NCBI GenBank assembly: GCA_018064245.1
Contig: JAGHVO010000077.1
Coordinates: 1-37,388, forward strand
Direction of reading: 5' to 3'
DNA: 37,388 nt
Origin: Candidatus Colimorpha pelethequi
GTDB lineage: Bacteria; Bacteroidota; Bacteroidia; Bacteroidales; P3
Position numbers and translations under genes: made by a program. Positions 1 through 8,636 of this stretch are shown piece after piece; position 1 is the first letter of the stretch, and the number at the start of each line of letters is the position of its first letter. The notes under the pieces were generated by a model. It worked only from the letters and a program-made list of their open reading frames with translations. It did no database searches and was not told the origin of the DNA.

Positions 1-53
1 ATTCACTTTAAGGTGGCGGGTTACCGGGGGTTGTGTTTTTGTATAAACACAAA

Positions 54-81
54 CGGGGGGGGCGGCCATGCCCCCCCCCCG
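54..81 (-). terminator. GC-rich hairpin downstream of folD
   Basis: A run of G at 55-62 faces a run of ten C at 71-80, giving a very GC-rich stem that closes just beyond the folD stop codon. A second short inverted repeat, TTGTGTTT/AAACACAA, lies at about 32-53. No clear U-tract follows on the minus strand, so it may be a Rho-assisted or bidirectional stop rather than a classical intrinsic terminator. Confidence 0.45.
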
Positions 82-102
82 ATTTTATATATAAGACCAA
101 AC

Positions 103-978
103 TTATCTGATGTTTTTCTTGTTGGCTTTGAGCGTGTTCTGAAGCAAAGACACGATGGTCAAAGGACCTACGCCACCTGGAACAGGCGTTGACCAGCTAC
201 ATTTGCTATCCACTTCGCTGTGCTTGACGTCGCCAATGATGCGATAGCCACTCTTTTTGGTGTCGTCAGGGATGCGGTGGATTCCTACGTCAACCAGCAC
301 GGCACCCTCTTTGACCATGTCGGCAGTGATGAACTCGGGTTTGCCGATGGCAACGATGAGAATGTCGGCCTGTCGGGTGATTTCCGCCAAATTCTGGGTC
401 TTGCTGTGGCAGAGTGTAACGGTGCAGTCGAAGCCCTTGCGGGAGAGTAGGTTGGCGACAGGAGTGCCCACAATGTTGCTGCGACCTACTACTACGCAGT
501 GTTTGCCTTGGGTCTCGATGCCGTAACGCTTAAGCAATGTGCAGATTCCCATAGGAGTTGCGGAAACAAAAGCGTCTTCGGAGAGAATCATTCGACCTAC
601 ATTGATGGAGGTGAACCCATCCACGTCCTTGTCGGGCGAAATGGCGTCGATGATGTGCTGTTCGTTGATTTGCTTAGGCAGGGGCAACTGGACGATATAA
701 CCATCAATTTCGGGGTCTTCGTTGAGGAATTTGATGGCATCAAGCAATTGCTCTTCGGTGGTGTTGGCGGGGTAGCGGTACACCGACGAGGTGAATCCCA
801 CTTCGTGGCTGGCTTTTTCCTTGCTTGCCACGTAGGTCTGACTTGCTCCGTCATCACCTACCAATACGGCTGCCAAATGTGGGGCGCGTAATCCTTCGGC
901 GGTACGTTGACGAACTTCGTTGGCGATTTCTTCTTTTATCTGCAAAGCCAGTGCTTTGCCATCAAGTAACTGGACCAT
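103..978 (-). CDS. folD: Bifunctional methylene-THF dehydrogenase / methenyl-THF cyclohydrolase
   Basis: Cytosolic one-carbon enzyme that interconverts 5,10-methylene-THF, 5,10-methenyl-THF and 10-formyl-THF using NADP. The 291 aa length is normal for FolD. Seen in the sequence: the catalytic YVASK motif (Y49 to K53), VQLPLP in the folate pocket, the dinucleotide-binding GRSNIVGTP near residue 165-173, and PGGVGPLT near the C-terminus. The ATG start at 978 gives the canonical N-terminus [10 protein letters not shown]. It runs in the same direction as ffh, about 125 bp downstream of it. That gap carries GATTTGAA-type word repeats, so co-transcription is possible but not shown. Confidence 0.97.
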   Translation of the reverse strand: MVQLLDGKALALQIKEEIANEVRQRTAEGLRAPHLAAVLVGDDGASQTYVASKEKASHEVGFTSSVYRYPANTTEEQLLDAIKFLNEDPEIDGYIVQLPLPKQINEQHIIDAISPDKDVDGFTSINVGRMILSEDAFVSATPMGICTLLKRYGIETQGKHCVVVGRSNIVGTPVANLLSRKGFDCTVTLCHSKTQNLAEITRQADILIVAIGKPEFITADMVKEGAVLVDVGIHRIPDDTKKSGYRIIGDVKHSEVDSKCSWSTPVPGGVGPLTIVSLLQNTLKANKKNIR

Positions 979-980
979 AT

Positions 981-1038
981 ATTGTTGATTTGAAGATTTG
1001 TTGAATTGTTGATTTGAAGATTAAGAGATTTGAAAGAT
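981..1038. repeat. GATTTGAA-type degenerate tandem words
   Basis: Four or five imperfect copies of an 8-9 bp word of the form GATTTGAA / TTGTTGATT lie immediately 5' of the folD start codon, between folD and ffh. The same word recurs on either strand at about 4511, 7505, 10870, 15640-15715, 21430 and 21611 in this window, always between or at the edges of genes. No transcription-factor site is recognised in it. Confidence 0.7.
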
Positions 1039-1105
1039 CGCTTTTGAACAATTATACCTACGAGACTAGCTCTAAATGATTCTCAATTCTCTTAACTTTT
1101 TGTGG

Positions 1106-2434
1106 CTATCTTCTCTTTCTTGCGAATTGGGGCAGTTTTCCGCCTTTATTGGTGGAAACGGCTTTCATCATCTTGCGAGTGTCTTCGAATTGTTTGAGGA
1201 AACGGTTGAGGTCTTGGATGCTGCGGCCACTGCCCGCGGCGATGCGTTGCTTGCGGCTGCCGTTGATGCAGGAAGGATGTTGGCGTTCATAGGGGGTCAT
1301 TGATGCAATCATCGACTCGATAGGAACAAAAGCGTCGTCTCCAATCTCAACATCTTTGGTAATCTTGTTTAATCCAGGAATCATACCCATCAAGTCTTTC
1401 AGGTTGCCCATTTTCTTGATTTGGTTGATTTGGGATAGAAAGTCGTTGAAATTGTATTCGTTGTGGATAATTTTCTTCTGAATCTTGCGCGCTTCGGCTT
1501 CGTCGTATTGTTCTTGGGCTCGTTCTACGAACGATACCACGTCGCCCATGCCGAGGATTCGATTTGCCATACGGTCGGGATGGAAAACGTCCAAAGCATC
1601 CATTTTCTCGCCGATACCCACAAACTTGATGGGTTTATTGACGGAATAACGGATTGTGAGGGCGGCACCACCACGGGTATCACCGTCGAGTTTGGTCAGC
1701 ACCACGCCGTCGTAGTCGATTCTTTCGTTGAAGGTCTTGGCGGTGTTCACTGCATCTTGACCGGTCATGGAATCGACAACAAACAGGGTTTCCTGAGGTT
1801 GCAGATGCTCCTTCAAACCAGCGATTTCGCGCATCATCTCTTCGTCAACGGCCAAACGACCAGCGGTATCTACGATGACAACATTCACGCCTTTCAGCTT
1901 GGCTTCACGAATGGCTTTCTCGGCGATGTCGATAGGATTGGTGTTGCCTATTTCGGTGAAAACGGGCACCTGAATTTGTTCGCCGAGGGTCTGCAACTGG
2001 CTGATGGCAGCAGGACGATAAACGTCGCCTGCCACGAGCATCACGTTCTTGCTTTTCTTGTTTTTCAAATAGTAGGCAAGTTTGGCGGAGAAAGTGGTCT
2101 TACCGGAACCTTGCAGACCGGCAATCAAGATGACGGCAGGCATGCCTTTGATGTTGATGTCCACGCATTCCGAACCCATCAATTTGGTGAGTTCTTCGTG
2201 CACGATTTTCACCATCAACTGACCAGGCTCGATTGATTGGATGACGTTGCGGCCCAGAGCTTCGGCTTTAACCTTGTCGGTGAATTCCTTTGCGATGGGA
2301 TAGCTTACGTCGGCGTCGATTAAGGCTTTGCGGACTTCCTTGACGGTCTCGGCGATGTTGATATCGGTAATGGAACCTTTTCCTTTTAGCGTATGTAACG
2401 CTTTCTCTATCTTGCTACTTAAATTTTCAAACAT
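1106..2434 (-). CDS. ffh: Signal recognition particle GTPase (SRP54 homologue)
   Basis: Ffh binds 4.5S RNA and signal sequences of nascent membrane proteins, and delivers ribosomes to FtsY. The 442 aa protein has the N domain (1-100), the G domain with G1 GLQGSGKTT (106-114), DTAGR and TKLDG, and a C-terminal M domain with the MGNLKDLMGMIPGLNK segment and a basic end (FARKRR). Length and domain order are normal. The ATG at 2434 gives the expected N-terminus MFENLSSKIEKAL. Its likely -7 promoter element lies at 2463-2470, inside the edge of a repeat array shared with rpoD. Confidence 0.97.
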   Translation of the reverse strand: MFENLSSKIEKALHTLKGKGSITDINIAETVKEVRKALIDADVSYPIAKEFTDKVKAEALGRNVIQSIEPGQLMVKIVHEELTKLMGSECVDINIKGMPAVILIAGLQGSGKTTFSAKLAYYLKNKKSKNVMLVAGDVYRPAAISQLQTLGEQIQVPVFTEIGNTNPIDIAEKAIREAKLKGVNVVIVDTAGRLAVDEEMMREIAGLKEHLQPQETLFVVDSMTGQDAVNTAKTFNERIDYDGVVLTKLDGDTRGGAALTIRYSVNKPIKFVGIGEKMDALDVFHPDRMANRILGMGDVVSFVERAQEQYDEAEARKIQKKIIHNEYNFNDFLSQINQIKKMGNLKDLMGMIPGLNKITKDVEIGDDAFVPIESMIASMTPYERQHPSCINGSRKQRIAAGSGRSIQDLNRFLKQFEDTRKMMKAVSTNKGGKLPQFARKRR

Positions 2435-2462
2435 ATATATTATACGAAATCTATTAGATTTG

Positions 2463-2470
2463 CAAATTTA
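2463..2470 (-). promoter_or_regulatory. -7 box (TAAATTTG) for ffh
   Basis: Read on the minus strand this is TAAATTTG, a match to the Bacteroidota sigma-A -7 consensus TAnnTTTG, about 29 nt upstream of the ffh ATG. No clear TTG -33 element is present at the usual 19-21 nt spacing. The box touches the first copy of the ffh/rpoD repeat array. Confidence 0.55.
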
Positions 2471-2473
2471 CGA

Positions 2474-2700
2474 ACTTTCTGAAGACTGAGCGCAGAAAAA
2501 ATGCTTTTTTTATGCCGAAGCGGAAGAAAGTCTTCCACTTTCTGTAAAATGAGAGCAGAGAAAATGAATGAAATTGCAATTCGCTCGCGAATTTTTGCAT
2601 TTTCATTCATTTCTATGCCGAATGGGAGGAAAGTTCTCGACTTTCCGATAACTGAGCGCAGAAAAAATGCTTTTTTTTATGACGTGTCGAAATAAAGTCT
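2474..2700. repeat. Three-copy imperfect hairpin repeat between ffh and rpoD
   Basis: Three diverged direct copies start at about 2474, 2537 and 2639. Each begins with ACTTTCYG, continues with GAGCGCAGAAAAAATGC or a variant, and ends near TATGCCGAA. The inter-copy joints at 2526-2542 and 2630-2645 form small hairpins, GAAAGT (5 nt) ACTTTC. The middle copy carries an extra insert, about 2561-2613, which is itself a long imperfect stem: AAATGAATGAAA..TTGCAA..TTCGC facing GCGAA..TTTTTGCA..TTTCATTCATTT. The array fills most of the 390 bp between the divergent genes ffh and rpoD and contains no convincing gene. Confidence 0.75.
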
Positions 2701-2825
2701 GTTATAAAATGAAAAAAAAGAAACGAAGAATGAAACTTTTTTCGAAAATCATCGTTATTGCATTTGTAGAGTGAATTTTTTTTCACGATATCCATTTCGT
2801 TGATTGTACAACTTAATACCTATAT

Positions 2826-3686
2826 ATGAGACAACTAAAGATTACCCATTCTATTACTAACCGTGCCGACAAGTCCTTGGATAAGTATTTGCAGGACATT
2901 TGCAGCGAGGAACTGCTCACACCCGAAGAGGAAGTGGAACTTGCGCAGCGCATCAAGGCGGGAGACCAAGCCGCTCTCGACCGTCTCACCAAGGCCAATT
3001 TGCGCTTTGTGGTTTCTGTCGCCAAGCAGTATCAAAATCAGGGTTTGAGTTTGCCCGACCTGATCAACGAGGGCAATGTGGGCTTGATTAAGGCCGCCAA
3101 ACGTTTCGATGAGACCCGTGGTTTTAAGTTCATCTCATACGCTGTGTGGTGGATTCGTCAGTCCATCCTCCAGGCTATCGCCGAAAACTCCCGTATCGTA
3201 CGATTGCCGTCCAACCAGTTGGGCGCTCTCAATAAGTTGAAGAAAGAAATCTCCAAGCTTGAACAGGAACTGGAACGCCCGCCATCAGAGGAGGAATTGG
3301 CCGACCTTTTGGGCATTCCCGAGGACAAGATCAAGAGTATCTTGGGCATCTCAGGACGTCATATCTCTATTGACGCGCCATTGGTTGCCGACGAGGACGT
3401 AAACTTTGTCGATGTGCTTCCCAATGAGGACACTCCCGATACGGATGACGCCTTGATGAAGGAATCGCTTTCCATCGAGATTGAACGCTCGCTTTCTACG
3501 CTTACCGAGTGTGAACGAGACGTCATCAAGATGTACTATGGCATTGGAATGCCTCACCCATTGAGTTTGGACGAAATAGCAATGAAGTTCAACCTTACCC
3601 GCGAACGTGTGCGCCAAATCAAGGAAAAAGGCATCAAGCGTCTCAAGACGAGCTCCAAGAGCAAACATCTTATCGCCTATCTTTAG
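2826..3686 (+). CDS. rpoD: Primary sigma factor (sigma-70/sigma-A, short Bacteroidota type)
   Basis: Housekeeping RNA polymerase sigma subunit that recognises TTG / TAnnTTTG promoters in this phylum. At 286 aa it lacks region 1.1, as Bacteroidota primary sigmas do. Seen: region 1.2/2 (SLDKYLQDI, then [20 protein letters not shown] and [16 protein letters not shown]), region 3, and a region 4 helix-turn-helix ending [18 protein letters not shown]. The ATG at 2826 gives [12 protein letters not shown], the usual start for this family. It is divergent from ffh, with a structured repeat array in between, and is followed by a strong intrinsic terminator. Confidence 0.96.
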   Translation: MRQLKITHSITNRADKSLDKYLQDICSEELLTPEEEVELAQRIKAGDQAALDRLTKANLRFVVSVAKQYQNQGLSLPDLINEGNVGLIKAAKRFDETRGFKFISYAVWWIRQSILQAIAENSRIVRLPSNQLGALNKLKKEISKLEQELERPPSEEELADLLGIPEDKIKSILGISGRHISIDAPLVADEDVNFVDVLPNEDTPDTDDALMKESLSIEIERSLSTLTECERDVIKMYYGIGMPHPLSLDEIAMKFNLTRERVRQIKEKGIKRLKTSSKSKHLIAYL

Positions 3687-3707
3687 TCGATAGCCGAAAA
3701 TAGAAAG

Positions 3708-3736
3708 AGCATCCTCCATCGAGGGTGCTTTTTTTT
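3708..3736 (+). terminator. Intrinsic terminator of rpoD
   Basis: The stem AGCATCCTC / GAGGGTGCT (one G-U pair) with a CATC loop is followed directly by a run of eight or nine T. It begins 21 nt after the rpoD stop codon. Confidence 0.9.
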
Positions 3737-3779
3737 GTCATATTTTACCAAAAACGCGCTGCAAATCACAAAAAAAACG

Positions 3780-3787
3780 TAATTTTG
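3780..3787 (+). promoter_or_regulatory. -7 box (TAATTTTG) for rsmG
   Basis: Exact match to TAnnTTTG, 85 nt upstream of the rsmG ATG and just after the rpoD terminator. No TTG is seen at the ideal -33 spacing. Confidence 0.5.
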
Positions 3788-3835
3788 CAGATGATTGTGA
3801 ATGGTGATTGAGGAGAAAAGAACTTTCTTGATTGC

Positions 3836-3868
3836 GGGTCACCGATCACGAGTCACTAATCACTAATT
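3836..3868 (+). repeat. Heptamer repeat built on TCAC
   Basis: Successive 7 bp units GGTCACC, GATCACG, AGTCACT, AATCACT, AAT lie directly upstream of the rsmG start codon. Related heptamers occur at about 7550, 21446-21480 (opposite strand) and 33144-33184. Confidence 0.7.
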
Positions 3869-3872
3869 GGAT

Positions 3873-4496
3873 ATGGATCAAATCATCAAATATTTCCCCG
3901 AACTTTCACAGCGTCAGCGTGAGCAGTTCGCCGCCATGGTGCCTCTGTATGAGGATTGGAATTCGAAAATCAACCTTATTTCGCGTAAGGATATGGATAA
4001 TTTCGTGGAACATCATGTGCTTCACTCGCTTGCCATTGCCAAGGTGCAACCATTCAAGTCGATGGCAGAAGTCCTCGACGTGGGTACGGGAGGCGGTTTC
4101 CCGGGCATTCCGCTGGCTATAATGTTTCCAGATGCAAGGTTTTACCTGATTGATTCCATTGGAAAGAAAATCAAGGTGGTGCAAGACGTAATAGAGAAAC
4201 TCGACCTCAAGAACTGTCGTGCCGAGCAGATTCGCGCCGAGCAGGTGGTGGGCGATTTCGACTTCATTGTTTCGCGTGCGGTGACGGCTTTGCCCGAGTT
4301 TGTAGGGTGGGTGAGAGGCAAGGTCTCCAAGACGAACTATCACAAGCTTCGCAACGGAATACTCTATCTCAAAGGCGGTGACCTGGAAGAAGAGTTGCGC
4401 CCGTTGAAGCGTCATCCTCGCATCTATGAAATCAGCGACTTTTTTGAAGAAGAGTTTTTCGAAACAAAGAAAGTGATATACCTTCCGATGTGCTAA
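3873..4496 (+). CDS. rsmG: 16S rRNA (guanine527-N7)-methyltransferase
   Basis: RsmG/GidB methylates N7 of G527 of 16S rRNA using SAM. The protein is 207 aa from the ATG at 3873; a TTG two codons earlier (3867) also keeps frame but is a poorer start. Seen: the N-terminal [12 protein letters not shown] segment typical of RsmG, the SAM-binding motif [16 protein letters not shown] (about residues 70-85), and the downstream VSRAV motif. Length is normal for the family. It follows rpoD as an independent unit with its own -7 box. Confidence 0.94.
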   Translation: MDQIIKYFPELSQRQREQFAAMVPLYEDWNSKINLISRKDMDNFVEHHVLHSLAIAKVQPFKSMAEVLDVGTGGGFPGIPLAIMFPDARFYLIDSIGKKIKVVQDVIEKLDLKNCRAEQIRAEQVVGDFDFIVSRAVTALPEFVGWVRGKVSKTNYHKLRNGILYLKGGDLEEELRPLKRHPRIYEISDFFEEEFFETKKVIYLPMC

Positions 4497-4540
4497 TGAT
4501 TAGTTTAGAGTTTCAGATATTCAGAATCTTCAAATCTTCA

Positions 4541-6586
4541 ATGAAATATTTTCCTTCCCTTCTTGTGACTTTGCTGCTCTTGGTGGGTTGCACCAATGGC
4601 GTCCATGTTGTCGAACTGACCGACTGGCGGTTTCAATATCAGGGGCAATGGCTTGGCGCCACTGTGCCGGGCTGTATCCACACCGACCTCATGGCCCACA
4701 ACATCATCCCCGACCCCTTCTACGGCACCAACGAGGACTCCGTGCAGTGGGTGGACGATTACGACAGTGCTTGGATCTACCGCACCTTCGTCACATACGA
4801 AGAATGGGAAGGCTACGATTCTATCGACCTCGTTTTCGACGGCCTCACCTTTGCATACATCACGCTCTTCTCCGATAAGAAAATTGATTTGGGGTTTGCC
4901 GACAATATGTTCCGTCAATGGCGCTACACCTTGCCCACCGCCGGTTTGGGCGACACGCTGATGGTTGAGGTTCACTTGTTTTGCACAGGGTTGAACGATT
5001 TCTCGGGCTTGGAAAAACTCGGGTATCATCTGCCCGATGAGCGGGCCTTCACCCGCACCGCACCCTATATGCAAGGCTGGGATTGGGGACCCAAACTCAA
5101 CACAAGGGGATTGTGGCAGCCAGTGCGACTGGAATGCTTCAATCACAAACGCCACGAGAAGAAAGTGTCTACACCCTCTTCTTGGAACGTGGAACTGCAT
5201 CAAGACAAAGACTCCATCGGCCAGTCCTTTACCTTCTACAAGGATGGGAAGCCCTTTTTCGTCAAGGGCGCCAACTGGATTCCTTGTCATAGTTTTCCCA
5301 TTCTCACTCCCGAACTCAAAGAGCGCTATCGCTACCTCCTTACCTCCGTTAAAGAGGCCAACTTTAACATGCTCCGCGTGTGGGGCGGAGGCATCTACGA
5401 GCCCGACTTCTTCTACGACCTCTGCGACTCGTTGGGCATCATGGTGTGGCAGGACTTCAATTTCTCCTGCGCACTCTATCCTTCCGACCCCGCTTTTCTC
5501 GACAATGTGCGCGAGGAGGCACTACAGCAGGTGCGTCGCATCGCGCAGCACCCTTGCGTGGTGGTGTGGTGCGGCAACAATGAGGTAAAGAACGGTTGGG
5601 AAGACTGGGGTTGGCAGCAGCAATACAAGTGGACACCCGGGCAAATTGCCGAACTGCAACATGGCATTGATACACTTTTTGGAACCAACGGCATTCTTGC
5701 GCAGGTGGTGCAGCAGTGCGATCCGTTGCATCGCGCCTATATTACCTCTTCGCCACTTTACGGTTGGGGACATCCCGAGTGCGTTACCCACGGCGACAGC
5801 CATTATTGGGGCGTTTGGTGGGGCGAGGAGCCTTTTGAGATGTATAAGGAGAAGACCGGACGTTTCATGTCGGAGTTCGGTTTCCAAAGCTATCCCGAAT
5901 ACGGCACCGTATGCCGCTATTGTCCAGAACAGCAACGCAACATCGACTCTCCCGTAATGCGCGCTCACCAGAAACATGGTCGTGGTCGCGAGATTATCGA
6001 CAAGGCGATGATGCAGTACTATGGTCTTGATAGCCGAAACCTTCCCCTTGAAGACTATTGCTATGTTTCGCAGCTGCTTCAGGCTTGGGGAACGGGCTAC
6101 GGCATTCTTCAACATCTTTTGGCACAGCCTCATTGCATGGGTACGCTCTATTGGCAGCTCAACGACTGCTGGCCTGTGGCTTCGTGGAGCAGCATCGATT
6201 TCTACGGAAACTGGAAAGCGCTCCACTACAGGGCCAAGGCACTTTTCGCCCCCGATGCCGACCTCGCCATGTGGCAGGAGTACTACAAGACCTATCCCAA
6301 GGACCTTGACCTTGAAATGCCGCTTTACGATTTGGAAACCATCAACAAACGTCATTCTCTGAAGGTCAAGCTCCACGCCTACACTATGCTGCGTGATGTC
6401 TTTTTGGAGACCGTTCCTCATGTTGATGGTCATTTCGACATCAACTTCTTCGACGTGGGGAAGGATGGTGTCATCCAGGCAACATTCATTCCCCGCAACC
6501 CTCATGCCGATCTCTCGCATATTGGTGTCAAGTTCAAATGCCTGAATGATTTTACGCCTCGAGAAAATTCGAATCTTGACAATTAG
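4541..6586 (+). CDS. Lipoprotein GH2 beta-mannosidase, shortened
   Basis: Exo-acting glycoside hydrolase family 2 enzyme, probably releasing mannose from beta-mannosides in the periplasm or at the cell surface. The start is taken at the ATG at 4541 because it gives a lipoprotein signal (MKYFPSLLV, then LLLVGC); the frame stays open further upstream but that part is word-repeat sequence. Catalytic residues are intact: acid/base E348 in WCGNNE and nucleophile E445 in MSEFGFQ. The protein is 681 aa, against about 860 for typical five-domain bacterial beta-mannosidases. After the N-terminal jelly roll (ending near GLWQPVRLE, about residue 195) only about 25 residues precede the catalytic entry segment KGANWIP, so the Ig-like second domain is essentially missing. 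The part after the barrel (about 125 aa) also holds one small domain rather than two. Confidence 0.88.
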   Translation: MKYFPSLLVTLLLLVGCTNGVHVVELTDWRFQYQGQWLGATVPGCIHTDLMAHNIIPDPFYGTNEDSVQWVDDYDSAWIYRTFVTYEEWEGYDSIDLVFDGLTFAYITLFSDKKIDLGFADNMFRQWRYTLPTAGLGDTLMVEVHLFCTGLNDFSGLEKLGYHLPDERAFTRTAPYMQGWDWGPKLNTRGLWQPVRLECFNHKRHEKKVSTPSSWNVELHQDKDSIGQSFTFYKDGKPFFVKGANWIPCHSFPILTPELKERYRYLLTSVKEANFNMLRVWGGGIYEPDFFYDLCDSLGIMVWQDFNFSCALYPSDPAFLDNVREEALQQVRRIAQHPCVVVWCGNNEVKNGWEDWGWQQQYKWTPGQIAELQHGIDTLFGTNGILAQVVQQCDPLHRAYITSSPLYGWGHPECVTHGDSHYWGVWWGEEPFEMYKEKTGRFMSEFGFQSYPEYGTVCRYCPEQQRNIDSPVMRAHQKHGRGREIIDKAMMQYYGLDSRNLPLEDYCYVSQLLQAWGTGYGILQHLLAQPHCMGTLYWQLNDCWPVASWSSIDFYGNWKALHYRAKALFAPDADLAMWQEYYKTYPKDLDLEMPLYDLETINKRHSLKVKLHAYTMLRDVFLETVPHVDGHFDINFFDVGKDGVIQATFIPRNPHADLSHIGVKFKCLNDFTPRENSNLDN

Positions 6587-6675
6587 GATTTTCTGAGATT
6601 TACATTTTTTACTTTTCCGTTCCTGATCCGTATCATTACTATGATGCGAAAAAAAACGTCGCATGGCTATCTCAG

Positions 6676-7224
6676 ATGAACTCCTCCAACGAAATAGAAC
6701 TCATTAACTTCATCGCCAAAGGCGACCAACATTCGTTGCAACTCATCATGGACCGCTACCGACCCATGGTGCTGAGGTTGGCGAATCGGCTGCTTTGCGA
6801 CGAACAGGTCAGCAAGGACATTGCCCAGGAAGTTTTCATTCGTGTCTGGCAAAAGGCGCATCGCTTCAATCCGCAATATGCGCCATCCACGTGGATCTAT
6901 TCCATCACTTGCCATCTGTGTTATGACCAACTGCGCCGTCAGAAGTGGCTGCTTCCTCTGTCGCGTTTAGGCTTTCTGCCCGATGAAAAATCCGACAATT
7001 CAGTCATTCCTTTGGAGCAACGAGAACTTTGGTCGCTTTACAAAAAAGTGTCGCAGTCGCTTCCTGTAAAACAGCGTATGGTGTTTACATTGAGGGAAAT
7101 AGAAGGATACGACACTCAAGAAACGGCAAGACTGTTGGGAATGACTGCCGATCAGGTGAAAAGCAATCTTTCGCAAGCCAAAAAAACAGTAAGAGCAAAA
7201 CTTGAAAAATATGAAATACGATGA
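6676..7224 (+). CDS. ECF-type RNA polymerase sigma factor
   Basis: Extracytoplasmic-function sigma factor of 182 aa. Region 2 includes DRYRPMVLRLANRLL and DIAQEVFIRVWQKAHRF; region 4 is an HTH (LPVKQRMVFTLREIEGY, TQETARLLGMTADQVKSNL). The ATG at 6676 gives a usual-length N-terminus. The gene overlaps the next ORF, encoding a small membrane protein, by 14 nt. That layout is typical of a sigma factor and its cognate regulator. The two exported proteins downstream are candidate regulon or signalling members; this is inference. Confidence 0.92.
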   Translation: MNSSNEIELINFIAKGDQHSLQLIMDRYRPMVLRLANRLLCDEQVSKDIAQEVFIRVWQKAHRFNPQYAPSTWIYSITCHLCYDQLRRQKWLLPLSRLGFLPDEKSDNSVIPLEQRELWSLYKKVSQSLPVKQRMVFTLREIEGYDTQETARLLGMTADQVKSNLSQAKKTVRAKLEKYEIR

Positions 7225-7528
7225 TTTTGTAAATGGGGTTTCCTCAATTCCTTGTGTGGATTCGTCGTGCGGAAACGCATCGGCGGTGGTACGGCGGGTT
7301 CGGAATCGAAAGCGCAACAAACGTTTGATGCTGTCGGCGTTGATGCTTGTGTGTGTCGGCGTTGTTCCTGTTCTGGGAAACGTACACGACGAAAACAGAG
7401 ATCTGGCCTTGTGGAACGAGGCGCGTCCCGAGATTAAAAATCCATCTCAGCAACAATGGATTGCCTATCAACGTTCACAACAAAGGAAACAATTTATTAT
7501 GAACAGATTTGGAGATTTGAAGATTTAA
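7211..7528 (+). CDS. Small single-pass membrane protein, candidate regulator of the ECF sigma
   Basis: 105 aa protein starting at an ATG that overlaps the last 14 nt of the ECF sigma gene; a TTG at 7202 is in frame but less likely. Residues 1-36 are cytosolic-looking and basic (RRVRNRKRNKR), followed by one transmembrane segment (LMLSALMLVCVGVVPVLG) and a short polar tail. It shows no recognisable ZAS anti-sigma motif, so 'regulator' rests on position and topology only. The last codons (NRFGDLKI and stop) are encoded by a GATTTGAA-type word repeat, which means the repeat supplies the C-terminus and stop codon. Confidence 0.7.
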   Translation: MKYDDFVNGVSSIPCVDSSCGNASAVVRRVRNRKRNKRLMLSALMLVCVGVVPVLGNVHDENRDLALWNEARPEIKNPSQQQWIAYQRSQQRKQFIMNRFGDLKI

Positions 7529-7563
7529 AGATTAGATGGGTTCTATTCTTATTCACTAATCAC
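7501..7563 (+). repeat. Word repeat running out of a gene 3' end
   Basis: Tandem copies GATTTG-GA-GATTTGAA-GATTTAAA-GATTAG begin inside the previous gene and carry its TAA stop. They are followed by a TCAC-type stretch (ATTCACTAATCACTTTTTACGATTACTT) just upstream of the next gene. Confidence 0.65.
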
Positions 7564-7591
7564 TTTTTACGATTACTTAATAAATAATGCC

Positions 7592-8581
7592 ATGAGAAAA
7601 TATTTTTGTTTGCTATTGTGCTGCGTCGCTTTGCTGAGCGCTTGTCAGTCGTCTTATTTTGTTGATACTCATATTGAAAAGAATCTTTCTGGCAGTCGCA
7701 ACTGCTACAGCGTGGACACCACTTTTAGCATTTTGCCCGACGCGTCGTGGAAGGTTACTCCTTGCAAGAATCCTTTCTTGGTTGATTTTTTCTCTTCGGA
7801 GGATACGATGCGTTACCAAGCGGAAAAGTCTTTTGCCCGCTTGGACGATGTCGCATTGTCGTTAAATGATTTTGCAACGGGTGACGAGTCGGTTGAGAAA
7901 CATTTTTTATGGTTCGTTACACGTTATAGTTATCGTGCTCATTATGAAAATAATATGGATTTTCCTGTTCCTGTTTCAAAATATTTCTCTCATGAGCAGC
8001 AACGTTTGTTTTTTCGTGCGACAAAAACTCCGGAAACATGGAACGGACGGGAACTCTATCTTACCCTTGACGACATGAACGGAAAGTTTGAACTGTGGGC
8101 GAGCGATTGCTGTTTTACGTTGTTTTACGAGACTCTGATGGAATTGTCGGATTCGAATCAACGTGTTGTGTTGGAGCAGTATAGAGATACCTTGTTTGGC
8201 AAATTCCTTTCGTGCAATGATCCTTCGTTCGACACCATAATGTCGATGGTTGCGGCAGTGCCTTCACTCGGTTTCTGTGAGAAATTGTTTGAGGAGGAAC
8301 TGTTTGACCAACGCTACGAAGCGTATGTCGGAATGATGATATCCTTGGGTTCGGCGTTTGTCCATCGTGTCGATCTGCCGGGAATTTTGTCGCGCCCTGA
8401 ACTCCCATCTTGCATGGAGGAAGGCTATGCCTACAAGATCGACGGAATGCGACTGCTGGCGGGTCCTATGGATATAAATGTCAATTCGTTTTCGTTCAAT
8501 GTTGTGCCAACGCTGGTAACGTTGTTGCTGGTGCTTGCCTTTGTATTTTGGGTAAGGAAAAAGAGGAGAATTGCAGCCTGA
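7592..8581 (+). CDS. Exported lipoprotein with C-terminal membrane anchor, unknown function
   Basis: 329 aa. The N-terminus is a lipoprotein signal (MRKYFCLLLCCVALLSAC; lipobox LSAC, Cys18). A second hydrophobic segment near residues 303-320 (VVPTLVTLLLVLAFVFWV) is followed by a KKRR stop-transfer end. The bulk is therefore predicted periplasmic, held by both a lipid and a helix. No catalytic motif was recognised. It lies 63 bp after the ECF-associated membrane protein and about 55 bp before the next exported protein, all on one strand, so an envelope-stress or surface-remodelling unit is possible (inference). Confidence 0.8.
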   Translation: MRKYFCLLLCCVALLSACQSSYFVDTHIEKNLSGSRNCYSVDTTFSILPDASWKVTPCKNPFLVDFFSSEDTMRYQAEKSFARLDDVALSLNDFATGDESVEKHFLWFVTRYSYRAHYENNMDFPVPVSKYFSHEQQRLFFRATKTPETWNGRELYLTLDDMNGKFELWASDCCFTLFYETLMELSDSNQRVVLEQYRDTLFGKFLSCNDPSFDTIMSMVAAVPSLGFCEKLFEEELFDQRYEAYVGMMISLGSAFVHRVDLPGILSRPELPSCMEEGYAYKIDGMRLLAGPMDINVNSFSFNVVPTLVTLLLVLAFVFWVRKKRRIAA

Positions 8582-8601
8582 TCGTCAATTGTCAGTAGCC
8601 C

Positions 8602-8632
8602 TTCACGGTTCGCAAAAAAATGAGTATATTTG
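8602..8632 (+). promoter_or_regulatory. Promoter with a -7 box 4 nt before the ATG
   Basis: TATATTTG at 8625-8632 matches TAnnTTTG exactly. TTC at 8602-8604 lies 20 nt upstream in the -33 position (consensus TTG). The ATG of the next gene is at 8637, so the predicted transcript start falls on or next to the start codon, which would give a leaderless mRNA. Confidence 0.6.
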
Positions 8633-8636
8633 CACC

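Noticed and set aside
1463..2236. 257-codon open frame antisense to ffh
   Set aside because: It lies entirely within a clear ffh gene on the opposite strand; its translation is His/Val-rich shadow sequence with no start context or domain.
5522..6664. 380-codon open frame antisense to the beta-mannosidase gene
   Set aside because: Full overlap with a recognised GH2 gene with both catalytic motifs; a codon-bias shadow.
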